From: Rhodospirillales bacterium
GTDB taxonomy: Bacteria > Pseudomonadota > Alphaproteobacteria > Rhodospirillales > Defluviicoccaceae
Direction: 5' to 3'
Length of the DNA stretch: 49,498 nucleotides
NCBI GenBank assembly: GCA_007695045.1
Contig: REEP01000040.1
Span: 1-49,498, forward strand
A program made the translations under genes and the position numbers. This document shows positions 7,700 through 14,614 of the stretch, one piece after another (position 1 is the stretch's first letter; every line of letters begins with the position of its first letter). A model generated the notes under the pieces. It was not told the origin of the DNA, did not search any database, and worked only from the letters and a program-made list of their open reading frames with translations.

Positions 7700-9091
7700 T
7701 CAGCCTTTCCCGGAACCGGTCTTCCTGCCGGGTGCGCCGGATTTGGCCGCCAGCTTCTCGGCACCGCGACGCTCCCGGAAACGTCTGGCCCAGTCTTCGC
7801 GGACCATGTAGGGGCCGCGGGTCACCGCCAGGGCATCCGCCGGCACGTCCTTGGCGATGGCGCTGGAGGCGCCGACGATGGCGCCGTCGCCGATCCGGAC
7901 CGGCGCCACCAGGCAGGTGTTCGAGCCGATGAAGGCCCCGGCGCCGACGTCGGTGTGGCTCTTGAAGAAGCCGTCGTAGTTGCAGGTGATGGTGCCGGCG
8001 CCGATGTTGGCGCCCGCCCCAATGCGGGCGTCGCCGATGTAGCTCAAGTGGTTGACCTTGGCCCCGATCTCGACGGTGGCATTCTTGATCTCGACGAAAT
8101 TGCCGATGTGGGCGTCGGGATCGATGGACGCCCCGGGCCTGAGCCGGGCGAACGGGCCGATGCGCGCCCCTTGGGCGATGGTCGCTCCTTCGATGTGGCA
8201 GAATCCCAGGATCTCCACGCGGTCGCCCACCTGCACTCCGGGGCCGAACAGCACCGAGGGGCCGACCGTGACGTCCCGTCCCAGAACCGTATCCCAGCTG
8301 AAATAGACGGTTCGGGGGTCGATCAGGGTGGCGCCTTCGGCCATGGCCACCGCACGCAGGCGGTCCTGCAGGATCGCTTCCGCTGCTGCCAAGTCGGCGC
8401 GGGAATTGACCCCCACCAGTTCCGAAACGTCTCCTTCCACGTAGCCGCAGGGGAGACCGTCGGATCGGGCGAGGCCGACGATGTCGGTCAGGTAGTATTC
8501 GCCCTTGGCGTTGTCGTTGCCGACGCGGTCCAGCAGCGAATAAAGTTGGCCACCGTCTACGGCCATCACGCCGGAGTTGCAGAGGCCGATCGTACGCTGT
8601 TGCGGCGTCGCATCCTTGGCCTCCACGATGGCTTCCAGCCCGTTGTCCGCAGCGACGATGAGGCGGCCGTACGCACCGGCATCGGTGGGGCGGAAGCCCA
8701 GCACCACCACCGCCGGATGCGGGGCCTGCCGCCGCGCCGCCAGCATCCGTTCCAGCGTCATCGTGGTCATCAGCGGCGTGTCGCCGTAAACCACGAGCAC
8801 GGTGCCATCGAAGCCTTCCAGCATCGGACGGGCAGCCATCACCGCGTGGCCGGTGCCGAGGCGCGGGCTCTGCACCACGGTGGGATGCGGCGCGACCGCC
8901 GCCTGGACCGCCGGCATGTCCTCGCCCACCACCACCACCATGCGCTCCGGCCGGAGTTCGGACACGGTGTCGAGCAGGTGGGCAATCATCGATCGGCCGG
9001 CCAGCGGATGCAGCACCTTCGGCAGATCGGACTTCATCCGCGTGCCGAGCCCGGCAGCCAGGACGACCACGGCCGTTTTGCTATTGCTCAT
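7700..9091 (-). CDS. glmU: Bifunctional GlmU: GlcN-1-P acetyltransferase / GlcNAc-1-P uridyltransferase
   Basis: A 463-residue enzyme. The N-terminal nucleotidyltransferase domain has LAAGLGTRMKSDLPK (residues 11-25). The C-terminal half is a left-handed beta helix of hexapeptide repeats (IGDARIGAGANIGAGTITCN region), the acetyltransferase domain. It makes UDP-GlcNAc, the product needed after GlmS. The ATG at 9091 gives MSNSKTAVVVLAAG, the family N terminus. It is divergent from gph, sharing a 126-bp gap. Confidence 0.97.
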   Translation of the reverse strand: MSNSKTAVVVLAAGLGTRMKSDLPKVLHPLAGRSMIAHLLDTVSELRPERMVVVVGEDMPAVQAAVAPHPTVVQSPRLGTGHAVMAARPMLEGFDGTVLVVYGDTPLMTTMTLERMLAARRQAPHPAVVVLGFRPTDAGAYGRLIVAADNGLEAIVEAKDATPQQRTIGLCNSGVMAVDGGQLYSLLDRVGNDNAKGEYYLTDIVGLARSDGLPCGYVEGDVSELVGVNSRADLAAAEAILQDRLRAVAMAEGATLIDPRTVYFSWDTVLGRDVTVGPSVLFGPGVQVGDRVEILGFCHIEGATIAQGARIGPFARLRPGASIDPDAHIGNFVEIKNATVEIGAKVNHLSYIGDARIGAGANIGAGTITCNYDGFFKSHTDVGAGAFIGSNTCLVAPVRIGDGAIVGASSAIAKDVPADALAVTRGPYMVREDWARRFRERRGAEKLAAKSGAPGRKTGSGKG

Positions 9092-9217
9092 GGAGACGAC
9101 CCTTGGTTTAGAAAGCACCGGGTAAGGTCGAGGGAAAACGACGCGGGAACGTGCCACAGCGCGTCCGGTCTTCCAAGGCAAACATTGTTTCCGATTGTTG
9201 CCGAAGAAAGGGTTACC

Positions 9218-9889
9218 ATGAACGCGCTTGCCGCCGTGGTTTTCGATCTGGACGGGACGCTGATCGACAGCGCCCCGGACATTCATCACGCCGTAAACCG
9301 ACTGCTGGCGGCGGAGGGGAGGGAGAGCGTCCCCCTCGATGCGGTGGTGGGCATGATCGGCGACGGCGCGCCCAAGCTGGTGGAACGGGCTTTCACCGCC
9401 ACCGGCGCCGCTCCGGCGTCGGCGGACCTTGCGCACCTGACCCGGCGCTTCCTCGCCTACTATCAGGTTGACAGCGCCCGGCACACCCGGGCCTACGGTG
9501 GCGTGCATGCGGTGCTGGGCCAGCTCCGACAGGACGACATTGGCCTCGGCATCTGCACCAACAAGCCCGAATCGGCCACGCACGCGATCCTTGAGGCCCT
9601 TGACCTCGCCTCGTTCTTTCAGGCGGTGGTGGGCGGCGACAGTCTGGACGGTGTGCGCAAGCCCGATCCCCGCGCCCTCATGGTGGTCCTGAACCGCTTG
9701 CAGGTGGCGCCCGGGGCGGCGATCATGGTCGGCGACAACGCCAACGATGTGCAAGCAGCACGCGCGCTCGGGATGCCGGTTGTGGTGCGGGCCGGCGGCT
9801 ATACCAGAGTGCCGGCGGAATCGCTTGGCGCCGATGCGGTGTTCGCTGATTTTGCCCAATTGCCGGCTATCTTAAGCCACCTGCGTTAG
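9218..9889 (+). CDS. gph: HAD phosphatase, probable phosphoglycolate phosphatase
   Basis: A 223-residue HAD hydrolase. The nucleophile motif [11 protein letters not shown] gives D10 and D12, motif II is in ICTNKP, and motif IV is [12 protein letters not shown]. The cap domain type and the [10 protein letters not shown] segment match phosphoglycolate phosphatases, which remove 2-phosphoglycolate from oxidative damage repair. The ATG at 9218 follows AAAGGG. Substrate assignment within HAD proteins is never certain without assay. Confidence 0.85.
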   Translation: MNALAAVVFDLDGTLIDSAPDIHHAVNRLLAAEGRESVPLDAVVGMIGDGAPKLVERAFTATGAAPASADLAHLTRRFLAYYQVDSARHTRAYGGVHAVLGQLRQDDIGLGICTNKPESATHAILEALDLASFFQAVVGGDSLDGVRKPDPRALMVVLNRLQVAPGAAIMVGDNANDVQAARALGMPVVVRAGGYTRVPAESLGADAVFADFAQLPAILSHLR

Positions 9890-9959
9890 AGGTCGCCTGC
9901 CGCTCGATGGGCGACCGGTGCCGGACGATTCCCACTTGGCAACGAAGGACGATTCACTG

Positions 9960-10658
9960 GTGTCCCGCCCTCTTCTCGACTCCGTGCTGGTGCCGATCCA
10001 TCGCGCCGGCTGGCCATTCATCGCGGGGTTCGCCGCCGTGACCGCGGTGTTGGCTTGGCTTGTGCCGTTGCTGGGGGCCGCCGGCGCCGTGCTCACGTTC
10101 TGGTGCCTGATGTTCTTCCGCAATCCGGACCGGGTGACGCCGGCACGAGCGGGATTGGTGGTCGGTGCGGCCGACGGAGTGATCCAGTCGGTGACGGCGG
10201 CGATCCCGCCGCCCGAACTGGGCCTGGGGGAGACGCCGCTACCCCGCGTTTCGGTGTTCATGAACGTGTTCGACGTGCATGTGAACCGAATCCCGGCGGA
10301 TGGCACCGTGACCCGGCTGGCGTACCGGCCGGGGCGATTTGTCAACGCGTCGCTGGACAAGGCAAGCGAAGACAACGAACGCCAGGGCATCGCCATCGCC
10401 CTGGCGGACGGTCGGGCGCTCGGCGTCGTGCAGATCGCGGGTCTGGTGGCCCGGCGCATTCTCTGCGATCTTGCCGAAGGCGAGCATGTCAAGGCCGGCG
10501 ACCGGTTCGGCATGATCCGGTTCGGCAGCCGGGTCGATGTCTACCTGCCGCCGGGGGTGGCTCCCCTGGTCGCGGAGGGTCAACGCTGTGTCGGGGGCGA
10601 AACCGTGATCGCAGACCTGCAAGGAACGGAGCCGCCACGGCAGGGCGTGCGGCGATGA
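9960..10658 (+). CDS. psd: Phosphatidylserine decarboxylase proenzyme
   Basis: A 232-residue short, soluble-type Psd with an N-terminal membrane anchor at about residues 20-50. The self-cleavage site is Gly189-Ser190 in [13 protein letters not shown]; the serine becomes the pyruvoyl group. It makes phosphatidylethanolamine from phosphatidylserine. I choose the GTG at 9960, which follows GAAGGA at good spacing and puts the conserved PIHRAGWPF 11 residues in, as in relatives. A GTG at 9918 would add 14 residues without a ribosome site. The stop overlaps the pssA ATG (ATGA). Confidence 0.94.
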   Translation: MSRPLLDSVLVPIHRAGWPFIAGFAAVTAVLAWLVPLLGAAGAVLTFWCLMFFRNPDRVTPARAGLVVGAADGVIQSVTAAIPPPELGLGETPLPRVSVFMNVFDVHVNRIPADGTVTRLAYRPGRFVNASLDKASEDNERQGIAIALADGRALGVVQIAGLVARRILCDLAEGEHVKAGDRFGMIRFGSRVDVYLPPGVAPLVAEGQRCVGGETVIADLQGTEPPRQGVRR

Positions 10659-11503
10659 GGCGGCCCCAGCTCGCAGGGTCGCGGCGCCGGCTGCGTTCCC
10701 TGCACATCAACCGGATGATCCCCAACGTCCTGACCTTGCTCGCGTTGGCGGCAGGGCTGAGCTCGCTGCGCTTCGCCCTGGACGAACGCTGGCAGGTGGC
10801 GCTGCTGGCGCTACTGGCGGCGTCGGTGCTGGATGCCCTGGACGGGCGCATCGCCCGCCTGCTGAAGGGCAGTTCCCGGTTCGGGGCCGAACTGGATTCG
10901 TTGTCGGACTTCCTGTGTTTCGGCGTGGCCCCGGCGCTGATCCTGTACCTGTGGGCGCTGGCGGAGGCCGGCCGGGTCGGCTGGGCGCTGGTTCTGGTGT
11001 TCTGCATGGCGTCCGCCTTGCGCCTCGCGCGTTTCAATGCCGATGTGGATGCACCGGATCCACCTCCCTGGCATGGCAACTTCTTTGTCGGCGTCCCGTC
11101 ACCGGCGGGGGCGGGGCTGGTGCTTCTGCCGATGATGCTGTGGTTCCAAGTGGAGGCAGCGTGGCTGCACCACCCATTGCTGGTGGGTGCCGTGATGGTC
11201 GCCGTCGCGGCGATGCTGGTCTCCCGCATCCGCACCTATTCGTTCAAAAAGGTGCGGGTGCCGCCGCAATTGATCCTGCCCACCATGCTGGCCATAGGCT
11301 TGTATCTCGCCTTCCTGGTGAGCGCGCCTTGGGCGACCCTGTGTCTCACCGGGGTGGTGTACATCGGATCCATCCCGTTCAGCGCTCAGGCCTACGAAGC
11401 CCTGCGCAGGACCCACGCCCGTACCGGCGCAGGCAAGCCCGAAGAAAGCGGCGAGACCGCGGCGAATCAGAGTGGCAACGGAGTCGATTCCTCGAAGCTG
11501 TGA
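10655..11503 (+). CDS. pssA: CDP-diacylglycerol-serine O-phosphatidyltransferase
   Basis: A 282-residue integral membrane CDP-alcohol phosphatidyltransferase. The signature D-G-x2-A-R-x8-G-x3-D-x3-D is complete, from D63 to D85 (DGRIAR then GAELDSLSD). About eight hydrophobic segments follow. It makes phosphatidylserine from CDP-diacylglycerol and serine, the substrate of the adjacent Psd. ATG at 10655 overlaps the psd stop. The last 30 residues are polar and low in complexity. Confidence 0.94.
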   Translation: MRRPQLAGSRRRLRSLHINRMIPNVLTLLALAAGLSSLRFALDERWQVALLALLAASVLDALDGRIARLLKGSSRFGAELDSLSDFLCFGVAPALILYLWALAEAGRVGWALVLVFCMASALRLARFNADVDAPDPPPWHGNFFVGVPSPAGAGLVLLPMMLWFQVEAAWLHHPLLVGAVMVAVAAMLVSRIRTYSFKKVRVPPQLILPTMLAIGLYLAFLVSAPWATLCLTGVVYIGSIPFSAQAYEALRRTHARTGAGKPEESGETAANQSGNGVDSSKL

Positions 11504-11522
11504 ACCAGCCTGTGGCGGGGGC

Positions 11523-11542
11523 GGGCGGCCCGAAGGCCGCCC
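11523..11542. terminator. Hairpin between convergent pssA and PEP-CTERM phosphodiesterase gene
   Basis: GGGCGGCC-CGAA-GGCCGCCC is a perfect 8-bp stem. Read on the minus strand the loop is TTCG, the stable UUCG tetraloop in RNA. There is no T tract, so efficiency is uncertain, but the placement between convergent stop codons fits a bidirectional terminator. Confidence 0.6.
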
Positions 11543-11569
11543 GGGTGGTCCAGGAAACGGCAGAAGTCC

Positions 11570-12952
11570 TCAGCGTGCGACGCGCCGGCGCAAGGCAAAC
11601 AGGCTCAGCACCCCAAGCCCGAGCAGAGCGGTGGTCGCGGGCTCCGGGATGGCGTTGAGAACCGTCCGGCCGGCAAGCGGATCGTCGATGAAAAAGCCGT
11701 CCACGGCCTGCGGAAGCTGCATGCCGCCCACGACAAGGCCGGCCAAAAGCATGATTTCCCGATCCTGGGTCAGCACGTTGCCTTCCGGATCGAGCGTCAG
11801 GAACACCTCTTCCGGACGCAGGGTGTAGGGGTGAACCAGAAGGCCTTCCGCCTGGGCCCACGCCAGCAAATCGCCGATCTCCCCAGTCAGTTGCGTGGTG
11901 ATCTGAGCGACACCGTCCCCGTCGCCGTCCACCGGTTCGTCGAGGGATTCGCGCAACAGGAAGGAGTTCTTCCAGGGGCCGATGCCCTCCGCATACAGAT
12001 CCTTTATCAAGGCAAATACGGCCGGATCGTTAAGGTCGGCATAGGTCACGGTGCCACCGGGCGCGATCCCGAGCAGGTCCACCAGCGGATCGCCGTAGAC
12101 GCCCTTAAGGTCGTCGACGCTAGCAGCGGTCCGTAGGTTGTAGGCGAAGTCGTAAGGCACAGAGAAGCCGCCGCCGACTGCATTGATGAACCGGTCCTCC
12201 ACATCGCCGTAGAGCTGAACCAGCGGGATGTCGATGCCGGCGACCGGCATAATGTCGTTCTGGAGCTCGATCAGGTTGGCGAACTCGAACGACTGGATGA
12301 ACACCCGCTCCGGATCGGTGAAGCCGGTGTCCACGAGGTCCTGTACCAGCGGCACACCCAGCTTGATGTTGATGGCGGTGCCATCCAGGAAGGCACCTTC
12401 ATCGGCGAAGAACGTCGGGTGCTTGGTTTCCGGGTAGACACCGATCTTTCGGCCGGTGTCCGCTTCCACCTGCTGGACCAGTTCGATGATTTCGCGGAAC
12501 GTCGGAATCTCGAATTGGTCGTCGAATGCGGTGTTGTCGGGTCGCACGCCGGGAATGCGCTCCCGCGCCTTGAGGGTCTTGATCTCGGCCAGGGTGAAGT
12601 CCTCGGCGAACCAGCCGGTGAAGGTGTCACCGTCGATGATCTTGGTGGTGAAACGGTGGGCGAACTCGGGGCGGTCGGAGACGTCGGTGGTGCCGCCGAG
12701 CTCGTTCTCGTGGCGCGCGATGAGCACGCCGTCCTTGGTGACCACCAAGTCCGGTTCGATGAAATCGGCGCCCTGGTCGATGGCGAGCTTGTAGGCTTCC
12801 AGCGTGTGTTCCGGCCGAAACGCCGAGGCGCCCCGGTGGGCGATGACCAGGATTTCGGCGGCGGTCACCGGCGCCGGAGCCCCTGTTGCTGCTGTTACGG
12901 CAAGTGCCGCCGACAGAGATGCAAGCACTACATGTCTTATACGCATTCGCAT
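11570..12952 (-). CDS. GlpQ-like glycerophosphodiester phosphodiesterase with PEP-CTERM anchor
   Basis: A 460-residue secreted protein. Residues 1-31 are a signal peptide. The GDPD barrel begins at AHRGASAFRPEHT, followed by FIEPDLVVTKDG and the catalytic RHENELGGTTDV region, matching the periplasmic GlpQ type that cleaves glycerophosphodiesters to glycerol-3-phosphate. The C terminus carries an IPEPATTALL motif, a hydrophobic stretch and RRRVAR, an exosortase sorting signal. The ATG at 12952 has AGGGAG about 10 bases upstream; an in-frame ATG at 12946 is possible. Unlike the PEP-CTERM gene at 853, I find no sigma-54 promoter or GGTGTCGG repeat upstream. Confidence 0.88.
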   Translation of the reverse strand: MRMRIRHVVLASLSAALAVTAATGAPAPVTAAEILVIAHRGASAFRPEHTLEAYKLAIDQGADFIEPDLVVTKDGVLIARHENELGGTTDVSDRPEFAHRFTTKIIDGDTFTGWFAEDFTLAEIKTLKARERIPGVRPDNTAFDDQFEIPTFREIIELVQQVEADTGRKIGVYPETKHPTFFADEGAFLDGTAINIKLGVPLVQDLVDTGFTDPERVFIQSFEFANLIELQNDIMPVAGIDIPLVQLYGDVEDRFINAVGGGFSVPYDFAYNLRTAASVDDLKGVYGDPLVDLLGIAPGGTVTYADLNDPAVFALIKDLYAEGIGPWKNSFLLRESLDEPVDGDGDGVAQITTQLTGEIGDLLAWAQAEGLLVHPYTLRPEEVFLTLDPEGNVLTQDREIMLLAGLVVGGMQLPQAVDGFFIDDPLAGRTVLNAIPEPATTALLGLGVLSLFALRRRVAR

Positions 12953-13388
12953 TTTTTCTGATCTCCCTATCCCCGATGGGTCCCCTCGGTGCGCCTGTTG
13001 GCGTATCCATGGAAATCAGTAACGCAGTGTCGTTACGAGCCCGCGACAGAGCGTTTACACTTTCGGGAACAACGGCTTGCCCACTGCCCCAAGCAAGCCA
13101 TGGCTGAAGCAAAAATTACATGGAGCAATCCGATGCCTTACCCACTCGGATCAATACTGGCACACGGCGACGCGGCGGGCCCCATCTCCCGGCCATTGCG
13201 GACGGCGCTGCCGGGATGCCGTGCGCTCCAGTCGAGAAGGCGTCGGAATGATCGCCGGATTAACCCAGGTGATGGTGCAATCGGGCGCCGGATGCTTCCA
13301 TAAGGCTTCCATCGGGTGTCGTGTCGGGCACGCCCGGCATGCGGCGACACACCACCGTGGTGACGAATCGCACTGAGGGAGGATGATC
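12953..13388. other. Intergenic region without a convincing gene
   Basis: This 436-bp gap separates the divergent phosphodiesterase and DUF2267 genes. Short open frames exist (for example from the ATG at 13100), but none has a ribosome site plus protein-like composition. A GTGTCG/CGACAC inverted repeat occurs near 13318-13352. No clear promoter, Pho box or activator repeat is visible to me. Confidence 0.5.
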
Positions 13389-13835
13389 ATGAGCGCGACA
13401 GGTCTTCCGGTTTTCGACAAGACCATCCAGGAGACCAATATGTGGCTGAAGTCGATCGAAGCCGGCATCGGGCCGGATCGGAAGATTGCCTATGACGTCT
13501 TGCGCGCGGTCCTGCATGCCCTGCGCGACCGATTGACCGTGGAACAGGCGTCACACCTGTCGGCACAACTGCCGATGCTGGTGCGCGGCATCTACTTCGA
13601 GGGCTGGCACCCCGCCGGCAAGCCGGAGAAAATCCGAGCCTTGGGGCCGTTCCTCGAAAGGATCGCGGAAGAACTGAGCAACGTCCGTCCGGTCAACACC
13701 GAGGTTGCCGCACGGTCGGTCTTCCGCACCCTCGCGGAGAACATCACGGCGGGTGAGGCGGAGAAAGTCAAAGGCATGCTGCCGGAAGAGATTCGCAGCC
13801 TGTGGCCGAACGTGGTGCCGTCGGCGACCCCCTGA
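13389..13835 (+). CDS. DUF2267 domain protein
   Basis: A 148-residue protein matching DUF2267, with the typical KIAYDVLRAVLHALRDRL and QLPMLVRGIYFEGWHP segments. The family is small, soluble, alpha-helical and of unknown function; it is often found near stress-related genes. The ATG at 13389 is preferred because GAGGGAGG is six bases upstream. The ATG at 13383 would touch the ribosome site. It is followed 39 bp later by a phosphoribosyltransferase on the same strand. Confidence 0.88.
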   Translation: MSATGLPVFDKTIQETNMWLKSIEAGIGPDRKIAYDVLRAVLHALRDRLTVEQASHLSAQLPMLVRGIYFEGWHPAGKPEKIRALGPFLERIAEELSNVRPVNTEVAARSVFRTLAENITAGEAEKVKGMLPEEIRSLWPNVVPSATP

Positions 13836-13874
13836 GACCGCCAAGGGTCATCCCGAGGACGGAGACGATCAGCG

Positions 13875-14540
13875 ATGCTTCCCTTCACTGACCGCACCGA
13901 GGCGGGGCGACTACTGGCAGCGCGCCTCGGTCACCTGAGCGACCGACGGCCCCTGATCATGGCCTTGCCGCGCGGCGGTGTCCCGGTGGGGTTCGAAGTG
14001 GCGCAGGCGCTGGGCGCGCCGCTGGATGTGGTGTTCGTGCGCAAAATCGGCGCCCCGGGTCATCCGGAACTCGCGGTCGCCGCCGTGGTCGACGGCGACA
14101 CGCCGGAACTCGTGGTCAACCGCGAGATCGCTCAGGCCACCGGCGCCGATGACGCCTATATCGCCCGCGTGGAAGCGGCGGAACTGCGCACGATCGCCGA
14201 ACGTCACCGGCTTTACCGAACCGGCAGGCGGGGTGGCAGTCTCGCCGGGCGCACCGTGATCGTGGTGGATGATGGCATCGCCACCGGGTCGACCATGCGG
14301 GCCGCATTGAAGGCGCTCCGCCAGAAGCAGCCCGCGCGACTGGTGGTGGCGGTCCCGGTGGCACCCCCCGACACGCTCGCCACCTTGCGTGAGGAGGTGG
14401 ACGAGGTGGTGTGCCTGGCGAGCCCGGAATCGTTCATCGCCATCGGTGCATTTTATCAGGATTTCAGGCAGACCACGGACGAGGACGTGATCGCGCTTCT
14501 GAAGCAGGCCGCAGCGACCGGTTCCAACCACAGCGCCTGA
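13875..14540 (+). CDS. Phosphoribosyltransferase family protein
   Basis: A 221-residue protein with the PRPP-binding loop VIVVDDGIATGSTM at 128-141 and an N-terminal LPRGGVPVGFEVA segment. This is the stand-alone type often found with DUF2267, universal stress or dienelactone hydrolase genes, rather than a purine or pyrimidine salvage enzyme of known specificity. The substrate base cannot be read from sequence. Start ATG 13875 has ACGGAG upstream. Confidence 0.85.
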   Translation: MLPFTDRTEAGRLLAARLGHLSDRRPLIMALPRGGVPVGFEVAQALGAPLDVVFVRKIGAPGHPELAVAAVVDGDTPELVVNREIAQATGADDAYIARVEAAELRTIAERHRLYRTGRRGGSLAGRTVIVVDDGIATGSTMRAALKALRQKQPARLVVAVPVAPPDTLATLREEVDEVVCLASPESFIAIGAFYQDFRQTTDEDVIALLKQAAATGSNHSA

Positions 14541-14571
14541 AGGAAGCGCCCCGGTGCACGTTCCTTGGTTG

Positions 14572-14580
14572 TGCTAGAGT
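14572..14580 (+). promoter_or_regulatory. Extended -10-like element before the fused acyltransferase gene
   Basis: TGCTAGAGT resembles an extended -10 (TGnTATAAT). The octamer GCTAGAGT recurs at 17405-17412, upstream of the next gene. No good -35 is visible. If used, transcription starts near 14587, which would exclude the GTG at 14579 as start codon. Confidence 0.3.
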
Positions 14581-14614
14581 GATCGGCAGAAGCAGGCTGA
14601 AGTGGAGGACCGCC

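Noticed and set aside
13045-13070. TTTACA and GACAG words resembling the activator repeat near 13050
   Set aside because: Order and orientation do not match GGTGTCGG-N4-CTTTACA on either strand.
13086-13100. GG-N10-GC pattern on the minus strand upstream of the PEP-CTERM phosphodiesterase
   Set aside because: It reads TGGCTTGCTTGGGGC, which lacks the CAC and TTGC parts of the sigma-54 consensus, and no activator repeat is near.
13100-13303. Small plus-strand frame starting MAEAKITWSN
   Set aside because: There is no ribosome site and the composition beyond the first 20 codons is Arg-rich and not protein-like.
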